Under the pieces are notes generated by a model. That model was not told where the DNA came from. It saw only the letters and a list, made by a program, of their open reading frames with translations, and ran no database searches. Shown piece after piece: positions 1 through 5,553 of a stretch of DNA of 5,863 nt (the first letter of the stretch is position 1; every line of letters starts with the position of its first letter). Both the position numbers and the translations under genes were made by a program. The stretch is from Gammaproteobacteria bacterium (GTDB taxonomy: Bacteria > Pseudomonadota > Gammaproteobacteria > Xanthomonadales > Xanthomonadaceae), in NCBI GenBank assembly GCA_024642445.1, contig JAHEBG010000086.1, positions 1-5,863 of the forward strand, read 5' to 3'.

Positions 1-60
1 TGCGGCAAATGCCGTAGGAGCAACAAGCAGGCAAAGTAGAAGCGAAGTTCGGAAGATCAT
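1..60 (-). CDS. N-terminus of an exported protein (partial, signal peptide only)
   Basis: Reading leftward from an ATG at 60-58, the 20 visible codons give MIFRTSLLLC followed by LLVAPTAFAA. This is a typical Sec signal peptide: one Arg near the start, a hydrophobic core of about ten residues, then an Ala-Phe-Ala/Ala signal peptidase I site. The frame is open to the window edge. The ATG lies 14 bases after the stop of the LysR-type regulator on the same strand, so the two may be cotranscribed. No strong Shine-Dalgarno is visible in the short gap. The mature protein lies outside the window, so its function cannot be stated. The LLLC stretch is not a proper lipobox, so a lipoprotein is unlikely. 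The call rests on one short open frame with a convincing signal peptide. Confidence 0.6.
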   Translation of the reverse strand, partial: MIFRTSLLLCLLVAPTAFAA

Positions 61-74
61 GGCGGTGGGCTCGT

Positions 75-950
75 TCAAGGGTTGAGTTTCGAATGGAGGT
101 AATCCAGGAAAACGCGGGTTTTCACCGGCAGCAGTCGGGTTTCGGTCAGCGCATACACGGGCACTTCTGGGGGCTGCCAGTCCGGAAGCACGCGCAGGAT
201 TTTTCCGTCGACAACAGCACCATGCGCCATCGGCTCCGACAGCATGGCAATGCCGGCATCGGCAAGCACCAGCCTTTTCAGTAAGCTCATGCTGTTGGCA
301 GCAAAGGGCGATGTTTTGAATTTATGCACGACACGCTTGCCGCCTTTACTCAAATGAAAGTCCATTCCGGACAATTGCAGGCACTTGTGGTGCTCAAGAT
401 CTGCCGGTATTTTCAGCGGCGGTGCGTTTTTTAAGTAGGTTTTTGAAGCGTACAGACCGAGCTTGAACAGCGCCAATTTGCGCGCAATGAGTCCTGAATC
501 GCTGATCTGCCCCATACGGAAAGCGATATCCACCGAATCCGATATCAGATTGGCCCGGCGTGGATTGATATCGAATTCGAATCGGATCCCAGGATGCATG
601 CGCTGGAATTCTTTTAAGTGCGGCACGACGTAGTCGGCCGCGAATTCCTCCACCATTGACAGGCGCAGCAAGCCGTTGGGCGATTCCGCGGCGCCACTGA
701 GCTCCTCATGGGCATTTTCAACCTGCACAATGATGGCTTGGCAACGGGAAAAATAGGTTTTGCCGAGTTCGGTCAGTTCGATTTGACGGGTGGTTCGGTG
801 CAATAAGCGCACGCCAATGCTCTTTTCAAGGTGGCTGACGCGGCGTGACAGCGTGGACGTTGGCATGTCCAGTAGATCTGCCGCCTTGCGGAAGCTTTTC
901 GCCTTTACCACGGCTACGAACAGCGCGATGTCGTTGAGATTATTCGGCAT
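75..950 (-). CDS. LysR-family transcriptional regulator
   Basis: This is a 291-residue DNA-binding regulator of usual LysR length. Residues about 5-64 form the winged helix-turn-helix, seen in SFRKAADLLDMPTSTLSRRV followed by LEKSIGVRLLHRTTRQIELT. Residues about 92-290 are the LysR substrate-binding domain, with LLRLSM at its start and DIAFRMG in the middle (about 141-147). I chose the ATG at 950 because MPNNLNDIALF is where family members normally begin. The frame can be extended to a TTG at 980, but that adds ten residues unlike the family. No good Shine-Dalgarno precedes the ATG, and a near-palindrome overlaps the start codon. The gene is divergent from the pirin gene, an arrangement in which LysR proteins commonly control both themselves and the neighbour. 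The inducer cannot be read from the sequence. It closely resembles the large AaeR/DsdC-like group of uncharacterised LysR proteins and is not one I can name. Confidence 0.93.
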   Translation of the reverse strand: MPNNLNDIALFVAVVKAKSFRKAADLLDMPTSTLSRRVSHLEKSIGVRLLHRTTRQIELTELGKTYFSRCQAIIVQVENAHEELSGAAESPNGLLRLSMVEEFAADYVVPHLKEFQRMHPGIRFEFDINPRRANLISDSVDIAFRMGQISDSGLIARKLALFKLGLYASKTYLKNAPPLKIPADLEHHKCLQLSGMDFHLSKGGKRVVHKFKTSPFAANSMSLLKRLVLADAGIAMLSEPMAHGAVVDGKILRVLPDWQPPEVPVYALTETRLLPVKTRVFLDYLHSKLNP

Positions 951-970
951 TGTTGCAAATATGAAACAAT
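949..970. promoter_or_regulatory. Candidate LysR operator: inverted repeat overlapping the regulator start
   Basis: ATTGTT (949-954) and AACAAT (965-970) are perfect inverted arms separated by ten bases. Further pairs inside the spacer bring the symmetry to 9 of 11 positions. The left arm overlaps the first two bases of the minus-strand LysR start codon, and the site lies 75 bases upstream of the pirin ATG. LysR proteins bind AT-rich interrupted palindromes of about this size between divergent genes, so this is the best operator candidate in the gap. No convincing -35/-10 pair was found for either direction. Function is inferred from position and symmetry only. Confidence 0.45.
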
Positions 971-1033
971 CAATTGGCAATAACCCACTTTATCAGATTG
1001 GAGGACTATTGGAAGATGGCCGAAGTACATTTC

Positions 1034-1038
1034 AGGAG
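1034..1038 (+). promoter_or_regulatory. Ribosome binding site that sets the pirin start
   Basis: AGGAG lies six bases before the ATG at 1045. This fixes the pirin start there and not at any of the earlier in-frame starts back to 790, which would read antisense through the LysR gene. Confidence 0.8.
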
Positions 1039-1044
1039 CACTGT

Positions 1045-1764
1045 ATGATCGAACTTCGCAAAGCCGAACACCGGGGCCATTTCAATTTCGGATGGCTTGA
1101 TACCTGGCACACGTTTTCCTTCGGCAATTACCGTGATCCGCAACAGCAGGGATTTTCCGATTTATTGGTAATCAATGATGATGTGGTCAAGGAAGGCCTG
1201 GGCTTTGGCATGCACCCGCACCGCGACATGGAGATTTTCACCTATATCCTGAGCGGCCAGCTGGAACACAAAGACTCGATGGGCACCGGCTCCATTATCC
1301 GCCCAGGTGACGTTCAGATGATGAGTGCCGGCTCCGGTATACGCCACAGCGAGTTCAACCCTTCAGCTACTGAGCCCGTACATCTGTTGCAGATATGGAT
1401 TGTGCCCGATCGCCAAGGTGTCACGCCACGCTATCAGCAGGTGCATTTCTCCGAGGCCGAAAAACGCGGCAAGCTGCGCTTGATCATTTCGCCGGATTCC
1501 GCCGATGGCTCGCTCAACGTGTATCAAAATGTCAGGGTATATGCCGGCCTGTTCGACGGCGTGGAGCGGGCGGAACTACCGTTGGCGCCGGACCGATTTG
1601 CTTATGTGCATGTGGCACGGGGCAGTCTGGACATCAACGGTGTTCGTTTGCAGGCAGGCGACGGTGCGAGAGTTCGCCAAGAAACAGCGCTGCAGTTCAG
1701 CAACGGCACGCAATCCGAGGTGCTGGTGTGGGATTTAAGGCCGAATGAATTGCCCGGCTATTGA
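1045..1764 (+). CDS. Pirin family protein (YhhW-like bicupin)
   Basis: This is a 239-residue two-cupin protein of the length usual for bacterial pirins related to E. coli YhhW. The N-terminal cupin carries the signature LGFGMHPHRDMEIFTYILSG at about 52-71, then SAGSGIRHSE at 94-103. The four metal ligands of the family are visible as His57, His59, His101 and Glu103, so an iron-binding active site should be intact. The C-terminal cupin (about 140-235) is less conserved. Some family members show quercetin 2,3-dioxygenase activity in vitro, but the natural substrate of most is unknown, so I do not assign an enzyme name. The ATG at 1045 has a strong AGGAG site six bases upstream and begins MIELRKAEHRG, as the family does. 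The gene is divergent from the LysR regulator and probably under its control. It runs tail to tail with the lipoprotein gene, 46 bases away. Confidence 0.95.
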   Translation: MIELRKAEHRGHFNFGWLDTWHTFSFGNYRDPQQQGFSDLLVINDDVVKEGLGFGMHPHRDMEIFTYILSGQLEHKDSMGTGSIIRPGDVQMMSAGSGIRHSEFNPSATEPVHLLQIWIVPDRQGVTPRYQQVHFSEAEKRGKLRLIISPDSADGSLNVYQNVRVYAGLFDGVERAELPLAPDRFAYVHVARGSLDINGVRLQAGDGARVRQETALQFSNGTQSEVLVWDLRPNELPGY

Positions 1765-1810
1765 TCCTTCCCGCGTAGAACCTTAACACCCGCCCATGAC
1801 GTTTTCAGGA

Positions 1811-2791
1811 CTACTGCGGCAGCAGTTCAATGCCGCCATTGAAATCGGTACTTTCCGGTAATGCCAGTTCACCGTCCGGTGCTTGGGTGCCAGCAATACG
1901 TTCCGCTTCAACATACTGGTTGCCATTGTAACGGTAACGCACGTATTCCGATGGGCGGCCACCGCCGGATTGCAGGCGCCAGAAATCACGCCAGCCCTTA
2001 TTGCTTGCTGCGGACACAATTACGGGCGTGCGGCTGAGGCCGAACTCGCCTAACAGAGTGTAGTTGCCGTTATCGGATTGATACAACTGCAGGGTGCAAC
2101 CGCCGGTACCGCAGAAAATGGAGCCCATCAGATAAACGAATATTTCCGGCTGGCCATCGTTGTTCAGATCCACTTTGCCGGTGGCATAGCGCGCCATGCC
2201 GGTTTCGCCCATGTCCTGCAGCATCGCTTTGGTGTAATCGGGTGCTGCTTTAAGAATCGCGGATTCCAATTCCGGATCCTTCGGCATGTTTGGCGACGAT
2301 TTCGGTTGCCATTCGTATATGCCGCCATCGGCCATAAGGCTGAGATATAAGTGCCCGTTTTTAAGACTGTAGCCGGTAATGTACTGGCTTTGTGCGGTGA
2401 TCTGTTCATCCATACTCGGGGGCGGACACAGCGCTTTGGTGCTGGCTAGCGGTCCGAAGCTGAATTGACCGGTCTGACCATCTGCAGACGGCGTGCTGGT
2501 CCAAGTGCCGTTGGCGCGGTTGCAGTTCAACTGCATATTTACACTGCCATCGGCATTGAGCTGCATCGTGTATTGGCCCGGATTGTCCGGTGTCTGAGTG
2601 CCCGTAGCATCATCCATTGATTCAAACGCCACCAACTGCCATTGGCTTCCGGCAAGGCTAGCTGGGCTCTCAGGCACGGTTTTCTCCGCTACGGTTTCAA
2701 CGGCAGCCCCATCGGGGCTACTGGCGGCATTGTCGGCAGGGGGTTTAGCGCAGGCTGCGAGCAGTAAGAACAAAATTAACGTTGAGCGCAT
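1811..2791 (-). CDS. Lipoprotein with META/HslJ-like domain and an uncharacterised C-terminal half
   Basis: This is a 326-residue envelope lipoprotein. Residues 1-14 (MRSTLILFLLLAAC) are a lipoprotein signal with lipobox LAAC, so Cys14 should be lipidated. Ala at +2 fits outer-membrane sorting under the E. coli rule. A linker rich in Ala, Pro, Ser and Glu runs to about 45. Residues about 46-162 resemble the META/HslJ fold: SQWQLVAFES, then MQLNCNRANGTW with Cys90, then LASTKALCPPP with Cys122, then a closing strand with IYEW. HslJ-type proteins are linked to heat-stress and novobiocin tolerance, but the biochemical role is unknown. The remaining half (about 170-326) I do not recognise. It has VDLNNDGQPEIFVY at 207-220, a DxNxDGxxE loop like calcium-binding and FG-GAP-type loops, then CGTGGC at 227-232, which could hold a disulfide. 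GAGG eight bases before the ATG supports the start. It lies 71 bases downstream of arsC and may have its own promoter. Confidence 0.88.
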   Translation of the reverse strand: MRSTLILFLLLAACAKPPADNAASSPDGAAVETVAEKTVPESPASLAGSQWQLVAFESMDDATGTQTPDNPGQYTMQLNADGSVNMQLNCNRANGTWTSTPSADGQTGQFSFGPLASTKALCPPPSMDEQITAQSQYITGYSLKNGHLYLSLMADGGIYEWQPKSSPNMPKDPELESAILKAAPDYTKAMLQDMGETGMARYATGKVDLNNDGQPEIFVYLMGSIFCGTGGCTLQLYQSDNGNYTLLGEFGLSRTPVIVSAASNKGWRDFWRLQSGGGRPSEYVRYRYNGNQYVEAERIAGTQAPDGELALPESTDFNGGIELLPQ

Positions 2792-2849
2792 GGTGAGTAC
2801 CTCGTAATATTCAGTGAGCTGGCTTGGTATTCAGAACGGTAATTTTTGA

Positions 2850-2877
2850 ATTGTACACTGCATTATGTGAACGGCAA
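2850..2877 (-). promoter_or_regulatory. Candidate sigma-70 promoter for the lipoprotein gene
   Basis: On the minus strand, TTGCCG (2877-2872) and TACAAT (2855-2850) are separated by 16 bases. They match the -35 consensus at four of six positions and the -10 at five of six. The -35 and part of the spacer lie over the last codons of arsC. Transcription would start near 2843, about 50 bases before the lipoprotein ATG. This would allow the lipoprotein to be expressed apart from the msrPQ operon. Read by eye only. Confidence 0.4.
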
Positions 2878-3219
2878 CAGCGCAACAACACGCTCCGGTG
2901 GCCGGCAAATACAAGCGCCCATGTCTCCCACTGCTATGGGCCGATTCAGTAATATAGGATGTTCCAGCAGGGCGCGCAGGCGCGCATTGTCGTTACAGTC
3001 TTGTGCATCCAAACCCAGTTCAGAATACAGGGCGTCGGCAGTACGCATGAGAGCGGCCATGGGCAACTGCAGTTTTTGTTGCAGTATCAGTAGCTCTTGT
3101 TCAGAAAATGATGATTCCAGATACAGGCGTATTTCCGGTTCTATTCCGGCGGCACGGATCAAGCGCAGGGTTTCACGGGATTTGCTGCAATCGGGATTAT
3201 GGTAAAGCGTGATGCGCAT
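2863..3219 (-). CDS. arsC: ArsC-family (glutaredoxin-fold) arsenate reductase-like protein
   Basis: This is a 118-residue cytosolic protein of the thioredoxin-fold ArsC family. The N-terminus MRITLYHNPDCSKSRETL holds the active-site Cys11 and His7. The basic residues that bind the oxyanion in the plasmid R773 ArsC are Arg60, Arg94 and Arg107. Here they appear as Arg59 (MRT), Arg93 (LNRPI) and Arg106 (CRPPE), each shifted by one along with His and Cys. The catalytic set therefore looks complete for glutathione/glutaredoxin-dependent arsenate reduction. However, no arsR, arsB or acr3 gene is nearby, and the family also includes YffB-like members of unsettled role, so a different thiol-linked function is possible. 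Its ATG follows the TGA of the TMEM175-like gene with no gap (TGAATG), and no strong Shine-Dalgarno is seen, which suggests translational coupling as the last gene of the msrP operon. Confidence 0.9.
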   Translation of the reverse strand: MRITLYHNPDCSKSRETLRLIRAAGIEPEIRLYLESSFSEQELLILQQKLQLPMAALMRTADALYSELGLDAQDCNDNARLRALLEHPILLNRPIAVGDMGACICRPPERVVALLPFT

Positions 3220-3804
3220 TCAATTGCCGTTCTTGTTGAGCTGAATCTCAATCCGCCGGTCGGGAATCAACCACCACACCGCTACCAGCACGTATATGGC
3301 ATCGGCTAAAATCTCATGCGTGAACGCCAAGGGAATTGCCAGCAAATACAACACCAGCGAACCTTTGCCCTTGATGTCGTTGCCAATGGCTTTAGCTAAG
3401 ACCGCCTCTGGCCCATGACTGCGAATAATAGCTTTTTGTAGCAGCCAATAGGCAAAGCCTGCCATCAGCAGAACAAAGCCGTAAAGGGCTGTAGGCATTG
3501 CGGCGAAATGGTTTTCGCCCATCCAGCCGCTGGCGAACGGAACCAGTGACAGCCAGAACAGCAAGTGCATATTGGCCCAGAGAATCGAAGCTGAAACATG
3601 CTGTACCGTGTGCATCAGATGATGGTGGTTGTTCCAGTAAATGGCGATGTAGACGAAGCTGAGCAGATACGCCATAAATACCGGAATCAGCGGTTGCAAT
3701 GCCGAAAATTCAGCGGCATGTGGCACTTTGAGTTCCAGTACCATGATGGTGATGATGATGGCAAGCACACCATCACTGAAGGCTTCAAGTCGGTTTTTGC
3801 CCAT
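3220..3804 (-). CDS. TMEM175-family (DUF1211) potassium channel-like membrane protein
   Basis: This is a 194-residue inner-membrane protein. Counting from the ATG at 3804, RLEAFSDG at 5-12 is the RxxxFSD signature that opens the first, pore-lining helix in TMEM175 proteins. Six hydrophobic segments fall near 11-27, 39-58, 72-93, 103-124, 148-163 and 165-181. YWNNHHHLMH at 56-65 is a family hallmark after the second helix. Bacterial members have six helices per subunit and assemble as tetrameric potassium-permeable channels. Physiological roles in bacteria are mostly unknown. I chose MGKNRLEAF as the start. An ATG at 3888 is in frame but would add 28 non-family residues and overlap msrQ by 104 bases. 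The chosen start overlaps the end of msrQ by 20 bases, with a weak GGA seven bases upstream. The stop touches the arsC ATG. Confidence 0.92.
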   Translation of the reverse strand: MGKNRLEAFSDGVLAIIITIMVLELKVPHAAEFSALQPLIPVFMAYLLSFVYIAIYWNNHHHLMHTVQHVSASILWANMHLLFWLSLVPFASGWMGENHFAAMPTALYGFVLLMAGFAYWLLQKAIIRSHGPEAVLAKAIGNDIKGKGSLVLYLLAIPLAFTHEILADAIYVLVAVWWLIPDRRIEIQLNKNGN

Positions 3805-4432
3805 GTCGGTTTCCGGAGGCTTTGGCGGTTCGGGATCGCTGCCAGTATGCCAGACGAACCCCGAACAATGCCAACAGAATGCCTCCATACATCAGCGGCT
3901 CACGGACATCCGATTTCACCAGCCAGTAATAATGCAGTACTGCCAATATGCCGATGGCATAGACCAGTTTGTGAAGGGTCAGCCAGTTTTTCTTCAGTCG
4001 GCGCATCATCCATTGATTGGAGGTGATGGCCAACGGCAACAGCAGCAACCAAGCACTGAAGCCCACGGTAATGAACGGGCGTTTGACAATATCGGCGCCG
4101 ATCTGCGACCAATAGCCGCTGCCCAGATCAAGGAACAGATACACGCAGAAATGCAGGCTGGCATAGAAAAACGCATACAAGCCAATCAAGCGCCGGAAGC
4201 GGATTGGCCATGCTTGGCCCAGGATCTTGCGCAACGGTGTCATGGCCAGACTTAGCAACAACAGCCTTATGGCCCAATCGCCGGTTTGGTGGGTCAGGGC
4301 GGCAATGGGGTCTGCACCCAGACGGTCATTCAGCGCACTGTAAATTAACAGGGCTGCTGGCAACAAGGCCAACATATGTGCCAAGGTTTTCAGGCCAAAC
4401 CAGCGCCAGTCAATCCTTCGGCTCAAAACCAC
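3785..4432 (-). CDS. msrQ: MsrQ, haem-binding membrane subunit of the MsrPQ methionine sulfoxide reductase
   Basis: This is a 215-residue integral membrane cytochrome (formerly YedZ) of the ferric-reductase-like fold. It passes electrons from the quinone pool or a flavin reductase to periplasmic MsrP. Hydrophobic segments fall near 15-32, 54-65, 83-102, 120-137, 155-170 and 178-197. The three histidines that matter in E. coli MsrQ (91, 151, 164) correspond here to His94 (SLHF), His154 (TLHK) and His167 (LHYYW), each shifted by three. RFRRLIGLYAF at 78-88 and LGADP at 38-42 are also family-typical. The start is a GTG at 4432, ten bases inside the end of msrP. I see no ATG that would give a full first helix, so coupling to msrP translation is likely. 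The C-terminus after about 198 is a short basic tail encoded over the start of the next gene. Confidence 0.96.
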   Translation of the reverse strand: MVLSRRIDWRWFGLKTLAHMLALLPAALLIYSALNDRLGADPIAALTHQTGDWAIRLLLLSLAMTPLRKILGQAWPIRFRRLIGLYAFFYASLHFCVYLFLDLGSGYWSQIGADIVKRPFITVGFSAWLLLLPLAITSNQWMMRRLKKNWLTLHKLVYAIGILAVLHYYWLVKSDVREPLMYGGILLALFGVRLAYWQRSRTAKASGNRHGQKPT

Positions 4433-5376
4433 TTGCGCAAATCCATGCCTTTGTACAGCGAAGCAACCTGGGTGGCATAGCCGTTGAACGGAAGCGTGGC
4501 TATGCGGTCGGCGAACAATTTACTGCCGGTTCCGGCAATGCGCCGCTCCGAAGCCTGACTCCAACGCGGGTGGTCCACCGCCGGATTGACATTGGAGTAG
4601 AAGCCGTACTCATCGGGCTGCAACATGTTCCAGCTGGTCTGCGGTTGGGTTTCGCTGAAGTGGATGCGGACTATCGATTTGATGCTTTTGAATCCGTATT
4701 TCCAGGGCACCACCAACCGAATCGGCGCCCCGTTTTGATTGGGCATGGGCTTGCCGTAAAGGCCGGTTGCCAGTAAGGTCAGAGGATGCATGGCCTCATC
4801 CATACGCAAGCCTTCACGGTAAGGCCAGGGAATGCTGTTATAGGCCATTCCCGGCATTTGCCGGTAATCGGCCTTGCTGGTGAAGGCCACGTATTTCGCC
4901 TTTGAAGTGGGTTTGAATCGTTTCAGCAGGTTGGCCAACGGTACGCCTTGCCATGGAATCACCATCGACCAGCCTTCCACGCAACGCAGCCGGTAAATGC
5001 GGTCTTGTACGGTTTGGTCTTTGAGAAATTTCTCGAGATGGTAGGCGCCGGTAACTTCGGCTTCGCCGCTAACCTGAATGATCCAAGGGTCGGTGATAAG
5101 CGAATGGGCATTTTTGGCCGGATCGGCTTTTCCGGTACCGAATTCGTAGAAATTGTTGTACGAGGTGACATCTTCAAACCGGGTTTTTTCATCCAGGGTC
5201 TTGAAGCCATCGGGGCTGTCTTTGGCGGTGTTCACGGCAACCGGCACTTTTGCTTCGCTACAACCGGCAAGCGCCAGCAAGGGCGATGCCAGCCCTGCGC
5301 CGATCAGCTCTCTGCGGCGTCTGTATACCGATTCAGGCGTTATGTCAGAAGGTTTGATTTCGTTGACGTAGGCCAT
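4423..5376 (-). CDS. msrP: MsrP, molybdopterin catalytic subunit of periplasmic methionine sulfoxide reductase
   Basis: This is a 317-residue enzyme (formerly YedY) of the sulfite-oxidase fold that reduces methionine sulfoxide in envelope proteins, using electrons from MsrQ. The N-terminus has a Tat signal: RRRRELIGAG at 19-28 followed by a weakly hydrophobic stretch. It ends in LAGC at 36-39, which reads as a lipobox, so the mature protein could begin at a lipidated Cys39. E. coli MsrP is soluble, so this would be unusual. RCVEGWSMVIPWQGVPLANL at 131-150 carries Cys132, the expected molybdenum ligand. Later blocks YNSIPWPYREGL, GAPIRLVVPWKYGFKSIKSI and ETQPQTSWN are family hallmarks. The ATG at 5376 has AGAGGA at 5384-5389, seven bases upstream. 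It heads a coupled set with msrQ, the TMEM175-like gene and arsC, and is divergent from msrA. The molybdopterin cofactor must be made elsewhere in the genome. Confidence 0.97.
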   Translation of the reverse strand: MAYVNEIKPSDITPESVYRRRRELIGAGLASPLLALAGCSEAKVPVAVNTAKDSPDGFKTLDEKTRFEDVTSYNNFYEFGTGKADPAKNAHSLITDPWIIQVSGEAEVTGAYHLEKFLKDQTVQDRIYRLRCVEGWSMVIPWQGVPLANLLKRFKPTSKAKYVAFTSKADYRQMPGMAYNSIPWPYREGLRMDEAMHPLTLLATGLYGKPMPNQNGAPIRLVVPWKYGFKSIKSIVRIHFSETQPQTSWNMLQPDEYGFYSNVNPAVDHPRWSQASERRIAGTGSKLFADRIATLPFNGYATQVASLYKGMDLRKWF

Positions 5377-5420
5377 GATCGGATCCTCTGGAAGTAGGGC
5401 GGTACTTGCGGTAGGCTTGA

Positions 5421-5447
5421 CTAGTGTCTAGTGATGCACGTGATGCA
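5421..5447. repeat. Two adjoining short direct repeats upstream of msrP
   Basis: CTAGTG is repeated with a seven-base step (5421 and 5428). GTGATGCA is repeated with a nine-base step (5431 and 5440). The two pairs share the bases GTG at 5431-5433. The repeats are short and could be chance, but their clustering in the middle of a divergent control region makes them candidate protein-binding sites. Confidence 0.4.
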
Positions 5448-5543
5448 TGCGTCAAAGGGCTCATGTACAGATAATCCTAACCTACTATGTTTGGTCGCGG
5501 TGCGGCGGATATCCTTACAAATTGTTGCCATTGCCTGTTTTTT

Positions 5544-5548
5544 GGAGA
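5544..5548 (+). promoter_or_regulatory. Ribosome binding site that sets the msrA start
   Basis: GGAGA lies five bases before the first of two adjacent ATG codons (5554 and 5557). It supports initiation there over a GTG further in, close to the GCFWC motif. Confidence 0.7.
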
Positions 5549-5553
5549 ATTGA

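Larger units (their letters stand above)
5377..5553. promoter_or_regulatory. Shared control region between msrP and msrA
   Basis: This 177-base gap must hold the promoters for both divergent methionine sulfoxide reductase genes. Between 5417 and 5455 it is dense in short repeats. TTGAC (5417-5421) faces GTCAA (5451-5455). CTAGTG occurs at 5421-5426 and 5428-5433. GTGATGCA occurs at 5431-5438 and 5440-5447. For msrP, TTGACG (5455-5450, minus) is a fair -35, but the -10 sequences at suitable spacing are poor. For msrA, TACTAT (5483-5488) is a possible -10 without a good -35. Weak core promoters with nearby repeats would fit activator control, but no regulator can be named. Confidence 0.5.

Noticed and set aside
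93..284. Small plus-strand open frame inside the LysR gene
   Set aside because: It is antisense to a well-supported LysR coding sequence, has no family resemblance and no good ribosome binding site.
790..1044. Longer N-terminus for the pirin protein
   Set aside because: The extra 85 residues read antisense through the LysR gene, while a strong AGGAG and a family-typical N-terminus support the ATG at 1045.
1765..1810. Bidirectional terminator between the convergent pirin and lipoprotein genes
   Set aside because: A terminator is expected in this 46-base gap, but I found no GC-rich hairpin followed by a T run on either strand.
2863..3219. Arsenic resistance operon
   Set aside because: Only the ArsC-like gene is present. 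No regulator or exporter of arsenic is visible, so the label would overstate the evidence.
3598..4255. Plus-strand frames of 142 and 175 residues
   Set aside because: They lie opposite msrQ and the TMEM175-like gene. Their sequences are His/Gln-rich antisense products without domain features.
4204..4776. Plus-strand frame of 190 residues
   Set aside because: It is antisense to the end of msrP and the start of msrQ, both clear family members on the minus strand.
5508..5515. GGATATCC palindrome upstream of msrA
   Set aside because: An eight-base palindrome alone is likely to occur by chance, and it does not align with a recognisable promoter or operator.
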